NCBI RefSeq assembly: GCF_900537175.1
Contig: NZ_LS999833.1
Coordinates: 2,584,261 to 2,648,260, forward strand
Length of the DNA: 64,000 nt
Source: Lentilitoribacter sp. Alg239-R112
GTDB taxonomy: Bacteria > Pseudomonadota > Alphaproteobacteria > Rhizobiales > Rhizobiaceae
Direction: 5' to 3'
In this document: piece after piece, positions 17,879 through 27,087 of the stretch
Position numbering within the stretch: position 1 is the stretch's first letter
How the letters are laid out: every line of letters starts with the position of its first letter
The notes under the pieces: generated by a model
Seen by the model: the letters and a program-made list of their open reading frames with translations, nothing else
What the model was told of the DNA's origin: nothing
Database searches by the model: none
Made by a program: the position numbers and the translations under genes

Positions 17879-18757
17879 TCAATCACCGATAGGTTTGGGA
17901 CCAGTATCTTTATAAAGTGGAGCGAGCGACGTGCGGATTCTGCGCAGATTTTCCTTTACCTGCTCAGGCCGCTTACGTGCAGCCCCTGCTGCGAGCACAT
18001 CAACAATGGCCAAGTAAGCAAGCCGTGAGGAGGTTGGCGCATAAATATCCTGATCCTCGGGAATATCGACTTGAATTGAAATATCCGTAATTGCCGACAG
18101 TTCAGATCCTTTCTTCGTCAAACTGATTGTACTAGCACCATATTGGCGCGCAATTGTCACACTATCCAATAACTCAGCAGGTTGCCCGCTAGATGAAATT
18201 GCAACAAGCACATCACCGTCACTATAAGTTGAGGCAACCATGCGCTGCAAAAACCCATCCGAGTGGGACTCAGCCGGGATGCCCAATCTGAAGAAACGGT
18301 TGGCCCCTTCCCTTGCAACATTTGCAGATCCACCGCCGACACCCAAAAACCCGATACGATGTGCATTAGCTAAAACTTCTGCTGCTTCTTCAATCTGCTG
18401 ACCATCCAGTTGTGAACCTGTTAACTTCAACGTATCTATCAAATTGCCAAACACCTGCGAGACAAGTTGCCCCGATATTGACATGTCCCCGCTCCGGTTA
18501 TCGAGATACTGCATGCCAACCGCAACACTTTGCGCCATTCGAATTTGAAAATCACGAAAACCTTCACACCCTATCGATGTACAAAATCTATTTACGGTTG
18601 CCACAGACACGTTTGCCGCTTTAGCTATCTCATTCTGCGATAAAAATGAAATCTGATCCAAATTGGTGAGAACAAATTCTGCTACAAGTTGTTCGCGTTT
18701 TGGCAGAGACCCTAATAAAGAGCGCATATTGGAGATGATATCGATGACTTTAGGCAT
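17879..18757 (-). CDS. RpiR-family (MurR/RpiR) transcriptional regulator with SIS domain
   Basis: 292 residues from ATG 18757, which follows GGTGGA; a TTG at 18772 would add five residues. N-terminal RpiR helix-turn-helix (SQNEIAKAANVSVATVNRFC) and a C-terminal SIS sugar-isomerase-fold sensor domain (RIGFLGVGGGSANVAREG, VAISSSGQPAELLDSV). It follows ridA by 15 bp and the pair is divergent from the dipeptide ABC operon, which it likely regulates. The ligand is probably an amino acid or peptide derivative rather than a sugar phosphate (inference). Confidence 0.9.
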   Translation of the reverse strand: MPKVIDIISNMRSLLGSLPKREQLVAEFVLTNLDQISFLSQNEIAKAANVSVATVNRFCTSIGCEGFRDFQIRMAQSVAVGMQYLDNRSGDMSISGQLVSQVFGNLIDTLKLTGSQLDGQQIEEAAEVLANAHRIGFLGVGGGSANVAREGANRFFRLGIPAESHSDGFLQRMVASTYSDGDVLVAISSSGQPAELLDSVTIARQYGASTISLTKKGSELSAITDISIQVDIPEDQDIYAPTSSRLAYLAIVDVLAAGAARKRPEQVKENLRRIRTSLAPLYKDTGPKPIGD

Positions 18758-18772
18758 TAGGTCCACCTGCAA

Positions 18773-19171
18773 TTATTCTGGTTTATACGCAATTACATCC
18801 ATTTCCACCTTAGCGTCCACCATTATTGCACTTTGAACCGTCGACCGGGCTGGTGGATCAGCCGTAAAATACTTCGCAAAGACTGAATTGAAGCTTGTGA
18901 AATCACGTGGATCATCAAGCCATACATTTACCTTCACAACATGTTCAAGACCGCAATCGGCTAATTCAAGCACAGCCATAATATTTTGCATCACCGCTTC
19001 GGTTTGCGCAATAATTCCGCCCGAAACAACTTCGCCGTCCACGGTAGGTACTTGTCCAGAAACATAGATGTAATCACCAGCACGCACAGCCTTGGCAAAT
19101 GGACGCGGCGTTCCACCAGCTGCAGCATCAGCTCCATCCAGTCGAGTGATTCCCTTTGGGGTATTAGTCAT
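18773..19171 (-). CDS. ridA: RidA-family (YjgF) reactive intermediate deaminase
   Basis: A 132-residue RidA/YjgF protein, normal length, with GDYIYVSGQVPTVDGEV, the GxxAQTEAVMQNI helix and DPPARSTVQSAIM carrying the conserved arginine. RidA hydrolyses reactive enamines/imines released by PLP and flavin amino-acid enzymes. RBS AAGGAG precedes ATG 19171. Its pairing with a peptide/D-amino-acid locus containing a PLP enzyme fits a detoxifying or catabolic role. Confidence 0.93.
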   Translation of the reverse strand: MTNTPKGITRLDGADAAAGGTPRPFAKAVRAGDYIYVSGQVPTVDGEVVSGGIIAQTEAVMQNIMAVLELADCGLEHVVKVNVWLDDPRDFTSFNSVFAKYFTADPPARSTVQSAIMVDAKVEMDVIAYKPE

Positions 19172-19316
19172 GCGAACTCCTTTTGTAAGTTAATTACAGT
19201 ACTTGTAGCTTAATCGGATCAAAATGACAATAATAGTTGACTCAAAGCTGATTTTTTGTAAGTTTCTTTCATAATACAATAATAATGATCAATAAAATGA
19301 CAGTGGAGGAGCTAAA

Positions 19317-20858
19317 ATGACTATGAAGAACTGGATGAAATCTATGCTGGCGGCAGGAGCCTTAATGGCACTGACGGTTGGAGCGAACGCCGACGGCATT
19401 CTCAGATATGCAACTGTGGGCGAGCCGCCTAGTCTGGATCAACAGGTTATCACTTCTGATTTAGCAACAACAATTGCACACCACATTTTTGAAGGTCTTT
19501 ATACCTTCAATGGTTCCAACGCGCCGGTACCACTTCTAGCTTCAGGAGAAACCGTTTCTGATGATGGTAAGACAATTGTTATTTCACTTCGAGAAGGAGT
19601 TAAGTTTCACAATGGTCAGGATATGACCTCAGCAGATGTTCTTGCATCGCTACAGCGTTGGGGTGAGTTTGGTTCTCGCGGTAGTCTAATCTTTGATCAT
19701 GTTGAAAATGTTGCCGCAACTGGTGACCATGAAATCACACTTAAACTTAAAGAACCATTCGGCCCTTGGAAAAACCTGATGGCCTTCATCAATGGCGGCC
19801 CGGCAATATATCCTGCTAGCATCATAACGGGCGCTACAAAGGAGCCGATCAAACCTGAAAATTATATCGGAACAGGTCCTTACACTTTTAATGCCTGGAA
19901 CGCGAACCGTTACATTGAGCTAAAACGTTTTGATGATTACGCGTCCCCATCGGGTAAAGCTGATGGTTATGGCGGCACTCGTATCGCCGAATTCGACACA
20001 TTGCGTTTTATTCCGGTCCCGGATGTCGGAACCCGTGTTGCTGGTGTTCGTGCAGGTGACTATGATTATGCTGAAAGTATCCCCGGTGATCTTTTCGCAG
20101 ACTTAGATGCTGATCCTGGTGTTAAAACCATGTTAAATGGTGGACCGATCTTCGGTCTTGTTTTCATGAACTCCAGCGATGGGCCTTTGAAGGAAAACTT
20201 TGCACTCCGTCGCGCCATTCAAACAGCGCTTGATAAAACACCGGCACTACAAGTAGCTATCGGTCCTGAAGGCTTATGGCGTGCAAATGGATCCTTCGCA
20301 CCAGAAGGTAATGTTTGGTATACAGATTCAGGAGCAGAACATTTTAGCAAAGGAAATGCAGATGCTGCCCGCACAATGGCTGCGGATGCTGGATATGACG
20401 GAGAGCCGATTAAATTCATGGTTTCGACCAACTATCCATTCCACTACGACAGTGCGATCATCTACACAAAGCAGTTAGCTCAAGCCGGATTTAATGTCGA
20501 TCTTCAGGTTTATGACTGGGCGACATTAATTGAAAAGCGTGCACAGCCTGACCAATGGGATATGTTCTTTACTCATCATGGTTTTGTTCCTGATCCGATT
20601 TTGATTTCGGTCATGAATGACAATTATCCTGGTTGGTGGGCAACTCCCGAGAAGCAAGCTCTGAAAGATCGGTTTACAGCCTCTTCTGACCCTGCTGAAC
20701 GTCAAAAAATCTGGTCAGAAATCCAGGCGCTCATCTATGATCAAGTTCCAACGATGAAGACTGGCGATGTTTATACCTACAACATTGCTTCGCCTAATCT
20801 AAAAGGCCTTGGCGAACAGACATTGATCTGGCCTAACTTTTGGAATGTCTCTAAGTAG
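19317..20858 (+). CDS. Peptide ABC transporter substrate-binding protein (DppA/OppA family)
   Basis: A 513-residue periplasmic family 5 solute-binding protein. Signal peptide residues 1-25 (cleavage after ANA). Family landmarks include LASGETVSDDGKTIVISLREGVKFHNG and NYIGTGPYTF. RBS GGAGG precedes ATG 19317. It heads a five-gene transporter operon and is followed by a hairpin. The ligand is likely a dipeptide or modified peptide. Confidence 0.93.
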   Translation: MTMKNWMKSMLAAGALMALTVGANADGILRYATVGEPPSLDQQVITSDLATTIAHHIFEGLYTFNGSNAPVPLLASGETVSDDGKTIVISLREGVKFHNGQDMTSADVLASLQRWGEFGSRGSLIFDHVENVAATGDHEITLKLKEPFGPWKNLMAFINGGPAIYPASIITGATKEPIKPENYIGTGPYTFNAWNANRYIELKRFDDYASPSGKADGYGGTRIAEFDTLRFIPVPDVGTRVAGVRAGDYDYAESIPGDLFADLDADPGVKTMLNGGPIFGLVFMNSSDGPLKENFALRRAIQTALDKTPALQVAIGPEGLWRANGSFAPEGNVWYTDSGAEHFSKGNADAARTMAADAGYDGEPIKFMVSTNYPFHYDSAIIYTKQLAQAGFNVDLQVYDWATLIEKRAQPDQWDMFFTHHGFVPDPILISVMNDNYPGWWATPEKQALKDRFTASSDPAERQKIWSEIQALIYDQVPTMKTGDVYTYNIASPNLKGLGEQTLIWPNFWNVSK

Positions 20859-20869
20859 CTTTTCTCCCA

Positions 20870-20898
20870 GCTCCCGCTTTTTGTTACGTGGCGGGAGC
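20870..20898 (+). terminator. Attenuator-type hairpin after the peptide-binding-protein gene
   Basis: GCTCCCGC (20870-20877) pairs with GCGGGAGC (20891-20898), followed by ATCCCTTTTT. It sits 12 bp after the binding-protein stop and before the permease, consistent with differential expression. Confidence 0.65.
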
Positions 20899-20930
20899 AT
20901 CCCTTTTTGCTACCGAACATTGAGGATAAT

Positions 20931-21878
20931 ATGCTCATTTACACAATGAAGCGCCTATTAACGCTCATTCCGACGCTCCTTGCAGCTTCGGTGCTTGTAT
21001 TCCTTTTTGTTCACCTGATCCCCGGTGATCCGGCAGCCATACTTCTTGGTGACAGTGCCACACCGGAAGAAATAGCCCAACTGTCATCGGAGATGGGCTT
21101 TGATCGTCCTTTGTGGGTTCAGTATTTTTATTGGCTCGGCAATATACTCCGAGGTGATTTTGGAACCTCGATTTTCTTTGGCGAACCTGTTTTATCTGTA
21201 ATCGGAAGCGGTGCGGAAACATCCATTTTACTCGCGACCATGACAATGGTTTGGATCATCTTAATTGGCCTTCCGATAGGTGTTCTATCAGCCACAAAGC
21301 ATGGAACCTGGATTGACCAGATTACATCCAGCGGCGCAATGCTTGCTGCATCCATGCCGACCTTCTGGTTGGGTCTGTACCTTATAATGATTTTCTCAGT
21401 TACACTTGGCTGGTTCCCAAGCTCAGGTTTTCCATCACTATCTGACGACGGAGGAATTGCCAATCTGCGATATCTTCTTCTTCCAAGCCTAACACTGGCA
21501 GCACCCAATGCAGCACTTATTGTGCGTCTCGTACGAGCATCTATGCTTGATGTTGCCCGAGAAGATCATGTACGCACAGCACGGGCCAAAGGGCTTCATC
21601 CAGCCCGTGTTGCTATGAAGCACGTATTTCGCAATGCATTGATCGCTGTTGCTGCGGCATTTGGTTTTACATTCGCTGCACTTATATCAGAAGCCGTAGT
21701 CACAGAAACGGTCTTCTCATTACCTGGCATAGGCCGTTTGGTCGTGCAGTCAATTTTACGTCGAGACTATCCGGTTATTCAAGGAGTTATCCTTGTGATT
21801 GTCGTTCTTTATATGGTCATCAATTTACTGGTCGATCTTGCCTATGCACGCCTAGACCCAAGGGTATCTCTAAAATGA
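20931..21878 (+). CDS. Peptide ABC transporter permease (DppB family)
   Basis: From ATG 20931 (GAGG upstream) 315 residues with about six membrane segments, an N-terminal MKRLLTLIPTLLAASVLVFL segment and the EAA loop HVRTARAKGLHPARV that contacts the ATPases. Its stop overlaps the next permease start (ATGA). Confidence 0.93.
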   Translation: MLIYTMKRLLTLIPTLLAASVLVFLFVHLIPGDPAAILLGDSATPEEIAQLSSEMGFDRPLWVQYFYWLGNILRGDFGTSIFFGEPVLSVIGSGAETSILLATMTMVWIILIGLPIGVLSATKHGTWIDQITSSGAMLAASMPTFWLGLYLIMIFSVTLGWFPSSGFPSLSDDGGIANLRYLLLPSLTLAAPNAALIVRLVRASMLDVAREDHVRTARAKGLHPARVAMKHVFRNALIAVAAAFGFTFAALISEAVVTETVFSLPGIGRLVVQSILRRDYPVIQGVILVIVVLYMVINLLVDLAYARLDPRVSLK

Positions 21879-22726
21879 ATGCTATCAACTTCTTTCGCAA
21901 TGCTTTTAGAGGCCGCAAACTGGCGACTGTGGGATCTATCTGGCTTTGTCTCGTGGTTATATCAGCTATCGCCGCTCCGTTAATTGCTCCTTACGACCCT
22001 TTGGAGATTGATCCGGTCGCTCGTTTGTTAGAGCCTGGCTGGCTCAACCTATTTGGAACTGATCACTTTGGACGAGATACATTCTCCCGCGCAATTTATG
22101 GTGCACGTATGACCGTGTTGATTGGCGTAGGAAGCGTCATTGTCGCCTTAACTTTTGGTGGGTTGATCGGCATGATGTCCGCTTATTTTACTCGGCTTGG
22201 GCACGTTTTGATGCGAGGCGTCGATGTGCTAATGGCATTTCCTGCATTATTGATGGCGCTTGTTCTGATAACATTACTGGAGCGCAGTGTATTTAATACA
22301 ATTCTTGTCATTGGCATCGTCTACGCAACAACAACAGCTCGCATCCTTTATGGCATGACCTTAAAACTAAAGGGTGAGGTCTTCGTTGATGCTGCGATTT
22401 GCTCAGGTGCTGGACATCGATCTATTTTGTTTAAGCATATTTTGCCAAACCTGATTTCACCGCTACTGGTGCAGGCCAGCTTTATCTTTGCTTTCGCACA
22501 GCTTCAGGCCGCCGCACTCGATTTCCTTGGACTAGGGCTACCACCTGAAGTTCCAAGTTGGGGTAACATGTTATCTGAAGAACGTATCTATGTAACACGT
22601 GCCCCTTGGTTACTGATCTATCCTGGGCTCCTGATCGTAATATCGGTGTTTTCAATGAACCTTGTTGGGGACGCATTACGCGATAGCATTGACCCCCGCT
22701 TCAAAGACGATATCGCAGGGGTTTAA
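21875..22726 (+). CDS. Peptide ABC transporter permease (DppC family)
   Basis: 283 residues, about six membrane segments, with the DppC-type periplasmic segment FGTDHFGRDTFSRAIYGARM and EAA loop AAICSGAGHRSILFKHILPN. Full length. It starts inside the stop of the preceding permease and ends 2 bp before the ATPase gene. Confidence 0.94.
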   Translation: MNAINFFRNAFRGRKLATVGSIWLCLVVISAIAAPLIAPYDPLEIDPVARLLEPGWLNLFGTDHFGRDTFSRAIYGARMTVLIGVGSVIVALTFGGLIGMMSAYFTRLGHVLMRGVDVLMAFPALLMALVLITLLERSVFNTILVIGIVYATTTARILYGMTLKLKGEVFVDAAICSGAGHRSILFKHILPNLISPLLVQASFIFAFAQLQAAALDFLGLGLPPEVPSWGNMLSEERIYVTRAPWLLIYPGLLIVISVFSMNLVGDALRDSIDPRFKDDIAGV

Positions 22727-22728
22727 CC

Positions 22729-23703
22729 ATGACATTATTAGAAGTTAAAAATCTAGAAATTGTGGTTAACACCGGAGGCAAAACACTGCCTGTCGTGCAA
22801 GGGGTTTCCTTTCAAGTAAATGAAAAGGAAACCCTCGGGATTGTGGGTGAGAGCGGCTGCGGCAAGAGCCTTACTTCTCTCGCTATCATGGGATTACTAG
22901 GTGGAACGACTGTCCAGATTACAGGTGGCGAAATTCATTTCGACGGAATGAATTTGTTAGAACTCTCCGCAAAGGAACGTCGTACAATCATGGGCAATCG
23001 TATGGCTATGATTTTTCAAGAACCCATGACAAGCCTAAATCCTGTTTATCGTATCGGTGATCAGATCATAGAGAACCTGACACAACACCAAAAGCTTTCA
23101 AAAAAAGCCGCACGTGATCGCGCGATTGAGTTACTTGAATTGGTGCGCATCCCTGATCCATCGGAAAGGATTAGTAGTTTCCCTCACCAAATGTCAGGTG
23201 GCCAGCGTCAACGCGTGATGATCGCAATGGCGTTATCTTGCGACCCAAAACTGCTAATCGCGGACGAACCCACGACAGCTCTGGATGTAACCGTACAAAA
23301 AGAAGTTCTCGATTTGATGGCGGATCTTCAAAACCGTATGGGTACAGCCGTTGTTCTTATCAGTCATGATCTCGGGGTTATTGCTCAGACTTGCGACAAA
23401 GTTGCCGTGATGTATCGCGGAAAAGTGGTAGAGGCCGCGCCAACAACAAGCCTCTTTCAAGAGTTAGCTCATCCTTATACCCGCGGACTATTGAATTCAA
23501 TTCCTGTGGTTGATCATGATGTCGAATGGGTCGAAGCTATTCCTGGACGGGTGCCAACACTGGATGAAACCCTAACCGGATGCGCTTTTCATCCACGTTG
23601 CGCAATGGCAGATGAACTCTGCCTCTCAGAACAACCGCAAGCAACGCAGTACAAAGAGGATCACAACGTTCGATGTCATTTTGCAGGAAGAGAAACATCA
23701 TGA
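22729..23703 (+). CDS. Peptide ABC transporter ATPase (DppD family)
   Basis: 324 residues. Walker A GESGCGKS, signature MSGGQRQRVMIAMAL, Walker B LLIADEPTTALD and a C-terminal oligopeptide-transporter domain with CAFHPRCAMADELC, a cysteine cluster that binds Fe-S or metal in this family. Its stop overlaps the next ATPase start (ATGA). Confidence 0.95.
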   Translation: MTLLEVKNLEIVVNTGGKTLPVVQGVSFQVNEKETLGIVGESGCGKSLTSLAIMGLLGGTTVQITGGEIHFDGMNLLELSAKERRTIMGNRMAMIFQEPMTSLNPVYRIGDQIIENLTQHQKLSKKAARDRAIELLELVRIPDPSERISSFPHQMSGGQRQRVMIAMALSCDPKLLIADEPTTALDVTVQKEVLDLMADLQNRMGTAVVLISHDLGVIAQTCDKVAVMYRGKVVEAAPTTSLFQELAHPYTRGLLNSIPVVDHDVEWVEAIPGRVPTLDETLTGCAFHPRCAMADELCLSEQPQATQYKEDHNVRCHFAGRETS

Positions 23704-24512
23704 CCAATCCACTGTTACGCGTCGTGAATCTCAAAACCCATTTCCGTACTAAGAGCGCAGGTCTTTTTGGTGAGAAAAAGGCGATTAAAGCCGTTGATGG
23801 TGTATCTTTTGAAATTGCACCTGGAGAGGTTTTAAGCCTCGTTGGAGAATCTGGTTGCGGGAAATCAACAGTCGGTCGCACACTAACCCATTTGGAAAAA
23901 GCCACATCAGGACAAGCTCTGTTTGAAGGACAAGACTTTCTTTCTCTCTCTCCGGCCAAATTCCGTCCGCTTCGTCGTGAAATTCAGATGATCTTTCAAG
24001 ATCCATTTGCCTCGCTCAACCCACGCCTCAAAATTGAACAGACTTTAGCTGAACCTCTATTCATTCACGAGATTTGTCAAACATGGGATGAGGCTCGTCA
24101 ACTCATTGCGGAAATGCTTGAAATAGTTGGCATGGACCGAAAAGTTATGACGCGTCACCCACATGAATTTTCCGGTGGCCAGCGACAACGTATCGGAATT
24201 GCCCGCGTCATGATCTTAAAACCAAAACTGGTGATCGCAGACGAAGCGGTATCAGCTTTAGATGTTTCTATTCAAGCGCAAGTTTTAAACCTGATCAAAA
24301 AGTTACAACACGACAGTGGCGTGTCGATGCTGTTCATCAGCCACGATCTTGGCGTGGTCCGGCATATTAGTGACCGGGTTGCAGTCATGCTTGAGGGTAA
24401 AATTGTCGAAATAGGTGACAAGCAACAAATATTCGAAGCACCACAGCATGAATATACGCGCAAATTATTGCGTTCAATTCCCCGAATTTCAGTCAAAAAA
24501 GAGGTTGCCTAA
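23700..24512 (+). CDS. Peptide ABC transporter ATPase (DppF family)
   Basis: 270 residues from ATG 23700. Walker A GESGCGKST, signature FSGGQRQRIGIARV, Walker B LVIADEAVSALD (alanine in place of the usual proline-threonine of DEPT, common in DppF). It is shorter than DppF by the C-terminal cysteine region. The TAA stop overlaps the M81 gene start by one base. Confidence 0.93.
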   Translation: MTNPLLRVVNLKTHFRTKSAGLFGEKKAIKAVDGVSFEIAPGEVLSLVGESGCGKSTVGRTLTHLEKATSGQALFEGQDFLSLSPAKFRPLRREIQMIFQDPFASLNPRLKIEQTLAEPLFIHEICQTWDEARQLIAEMLEIVGMDRKVMTRHPHEFSGGQRQRIGIARVMILKPKLVIADEAVSALDVSIQAQVLNLIKKLQHDSGVSMLFISHDLGVVRHISDRVAVMLEGKIVEIGDKQQIFEAPQHEYTRKLLRSIPRISVKKEVA

Positions 24513-25981
24513 TGCTAACTCCCAAGCGCGTATTTGTCGGTTCAATCGCAACTGAAACAAATACATTCTCACCTCTGCGCACAGATCTGAAAGACTTTGA
24601 GGAAAGTTTTTATGCACCGCCCGGCCAGCATCCTGACACCCCTACATTATGTAGCGCGGTCTATCCAGCGGCCCGCGCACGTGCAGCAGAATTCAATTGG
24701 CAAATCGTCGAAGGCACAGCCTCATGGGCGGAACCAGGTGGAATTGTAAATCAGAACACTTGGGAGTTTCTACGTGATCAACTCCTAACTGAACTGAAAG
24801 CAGCCATGCCTGTTGATATCGTTTTATTGGGACTTCATGGCGCAATGGTCTCACAAAACTGCCTTGACTGCGAAGGTGAACTTTTAACCGCCATTCGAGA
24901 AATTGTTGGTGCGAATACGATTATTGGCACAACATTTGATCCGCATAGCCATCTTTCAAAACGTCGCACAGACAACGCTAACTTGATCAGCGTATTTAAA
25001 GAATTTCCTCATACAGATTTTGTCGAAGTTGCCGAAGAGTTGGTAGAACTCGTACACGATACTTCGCTTGGCAAAATTACACCAGTCATCAGCACGTTTG
25101 ATTGCAAAATGATTGAGGTTCTTCCAACCAGCCGAGAACCTATGCGCAGTTTTGTAGATAAGATTAAATCACGCGAAGGCCATGATTCTATATTATCTAT
25201 TTCTGTCATTCACGGGTTTATGGCAGGAGATGTACCAGACCTTGGTTCAAAAATAATCGTTATTACAGATAACGACAAATCTGCTGGCGATAAATTAGCC
25301 AAAGAACTTGGTAACGAGCTGTTTGCAATGCGCGGCAAAACACGACCAGAATTTTTGACATCGAAAACTGTCTTTGATCGAGCTGTAGCATGCAGTGCTG
25401 CCCCAGTTGTTGTGGCTGATGTTTGGGATAATCCAGGTGGCGGTGTACCTGGCGATTCAACAATTTTGCTAGCAGAGATGATACGCCGCAAAGTTAAAAA
25501 CGCGGCGTTAGCTACCATCTGGGATCCCATAGCCGTACGCACCTGTTTTTCGGCCGGAGAAGATGCACAATTCAGATTACGCTTTGGAGCAAAGATGTCA
25601 GAACATGGAGGCGATCCTCTTGATGCGGATGTCATTGTCAAACGAACTATGCGCAACGCTGTTCAAAGCTTTGGACAAAGTATTGTTCCATTGGGTGATG
25701 CTGTATGGATCGAAGTTGAAGGTATTGATGTCATTTTAAACTCAGTGCGCAGTCAGGTGTTCAATCCAGATGTTTTTTCCAATTTTGGAATTGATCCAAA
25801 ACGTAAGAAACTGTTGGTCGTCAAATCGACGAACCACTTTCAGGATGCGTTTTCGCGCATATCTGATAACATACTCTATGCTGCAGTTGACGGACCATAC
25901 CCAAATAACCCAGAAACAAACAACTATCAAAACCTAACCCGAGAAATTTGGCCCCGAGTAGAGGCGCCCCATGGCACTTGA
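24512..25981 (+). CDS. M81-family metallopeptidase (MlrC-like)
   Basis: A 489-residue protein with the MlrC N-terminal domain: IATETNTFSPLRTDL, a metal-site LHGAMVS and the FDPHSHLS histidines, then the C-terminal domain starting ADVWDNPGGGVPGDST. MlrC hydrolyses the linear product in microcystin degradation; relatives are common next to peptide ABC transporters and probably cleave unusual or D-residue peptides. It is translationally coupled to the transporter ATPase (TAATG) and overlaps the next gene by 11 nt, so imported peptide is likely its substrate. Confidence 0.9.
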   Translation: MLTPKRVFVGSIATETNTFSPLRTDLKDFEESFYAPPGQHPDTPTLCSAVYPAARARAAEFNWQIVEGTASWAEPGGIVNQNTWEFLRDQLLTELKAAMPVDIVLLGLHGAMVSQNCLDCEGELLTAIREIVGANTIIGTTFDPHSHLSKRRTDNANLISVFKEFPHTDFVEVAEELVELVHDTSLGKITPVISTFDCKMIEVLPTSREPMRSFVDKIKSREGHDSILSISVIHGFMAGDVPDLGSKIIVITDNDKSAGDKLAKELGNELFAMRGKTRPEFLTSKTVFDRAVACSAAPVVVADVWDNPGGGVPGDSTILLAEMIRRKVKNAALATIWDPIAVRTCFSAGEDAQFRLRFGAKMSEHGGDPLDADVIVKRTMRNAVQSFGQSIVPLGDAVWIEVEGIDVILNSVRSQVFNPDVFSNFGIDPKRKKLLVVKSTNHFQDAFSRISDNILYAAVDGPYPNNPETNNYQNLTREIWPRVEAPHGT

Positions 25982-27047
25982 TATAGACACAATCGACACG
26001 CCTGCATTTGTTGTAAATGAAACAACAGCGCTTGCGAACATACAAAAGTTCCAAGCTCATTGTGACACAGTTGGCCTTAGCTTGCGCCCTCACATCAAGA
26101 CTCATAAGTCGATCCGGTTTGCAAATATTCAGATCGCAGCGGGAGCAATCGGAATTACATGCCAGAAGATTAGCGAGGCCGAGGCAATGCTGTCAGAGGA
26201 TGTAGATAATGAGATAGACGATATTCTCATCACATATAACATCCTTGGCTCTGCCAAACTAAAACGACTTCGCACACTATCGGATCGTCTTGCAACACTT
26301 ACAGTCGTTGCCGACAATGCGACTGTTGTGGAAGAACTTTCAGCCACATTTAACGGAGCGCCGCGTAAACTCCGTGTTTTGGTTGAATGTGATACGGGTG
26401 CTGGGCGTTGTGGTGTTCAAGCACCAGGCGCAGCAACAGCCTTGGCCAAAACAATTGCTAATTCACCAGGACTAGAATTCGCAGGTCTCATGACCTATCC
26501 AGCTGTTAACGGGGCGGACGGCGCAGCGAAATTTTTATGCGAAGCGAAGATTATGCTAGAGGAACAAGGCATCCCCTGCCCGACAGTTTCTTCAGGAGGC
26601 TCACCCGACATGTGGGACGCGTCAACAGACGGGGTTCTAACAGAATACCGAATTGGAACATACATATATAATGATCGCTCATTGGTTAGATCAGGCACCT
26701 GCACATGGGATGATTGTGCCGGGCATGTGCTAGCAACTGTTGTTAGCACCCCTACACCAGAGCGAGCAATTATTGATGCAGGATCAAAAGTTTTAACCTC
26801 AGATTTGTTAGGATTTTCGGACTACGGCCACATCATAGACCATCCAGAAATCCGCATCACAAGTTTGAGCGAAGAGCACGGCATTTTAGACGTTGATCCG
26901 AAAAAACCGTTGGTAATAGGGCAGCGGCTCAGAATTGTTCCAAATCACGTGTGTGTGGTTTCAAACATGTTTGATGAAATCTGGCTCGAGACTGAGAATA
27001 ATAGTCTTATACCTTTGCCAATCAATGCGCGTGGCAAAGTGATCTAA
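25971..27047 (+). CDS. D-threonine aldolase/D-serine dehydratase-like PLP enzyme
   Basis: A 358-residue fold-type III (alanine-racemase-like) enzyme. PLP lysine in RPHIKTHKS near the N-terminus; VECDTGAGRCGV and SSGGSPDMW are phosphate/substrate motifs; the C-terminal NHVCVVSNMFDE supplies the His-x-Cys metal site typical of D-threonine aldolase and DSD1. It cleaves or dehydrates D-beta-hydroxy-amino acids. As the last gene of the peptide operon it probably acts on the amino acid released by the M81 peptidase. Confidence 0.87.
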   Translation: MALDIDTIDTPAFVVNETTALANIQKFQAHCDTVGLSLRPHIKTHKSIRFANIQIAAGAIGITCQKISEAEAMLSEDVDNEIDDILITYNILGSAKLKRLRTLSDRLATLTVVADNATVVEELSATFNGAPRKLRVLVECDTGAGRCGVQAPGAATALAKTIANSPGLEFAGLMTYPAVNGADGAAKFLCEAKIMLEEQGIPCPTVSSGGSPDMWDASTDGVLTEYRIGTYIYNDRSLVRSGTCTWDDCAGHVLATVVSTPTPERAIIDAGSKVLTSDLLGFSDYGHIIDHPEIRITSLSEEHGILDVDPKKPLVIGQRLRIVPNHVCVVSNMFDEIWLETENNSLIPLPINARGKVI

Positions 27048-27087
27048 CATCCATGCTCTGTGTTTGAGCGTGAAAAATCAAACTACC

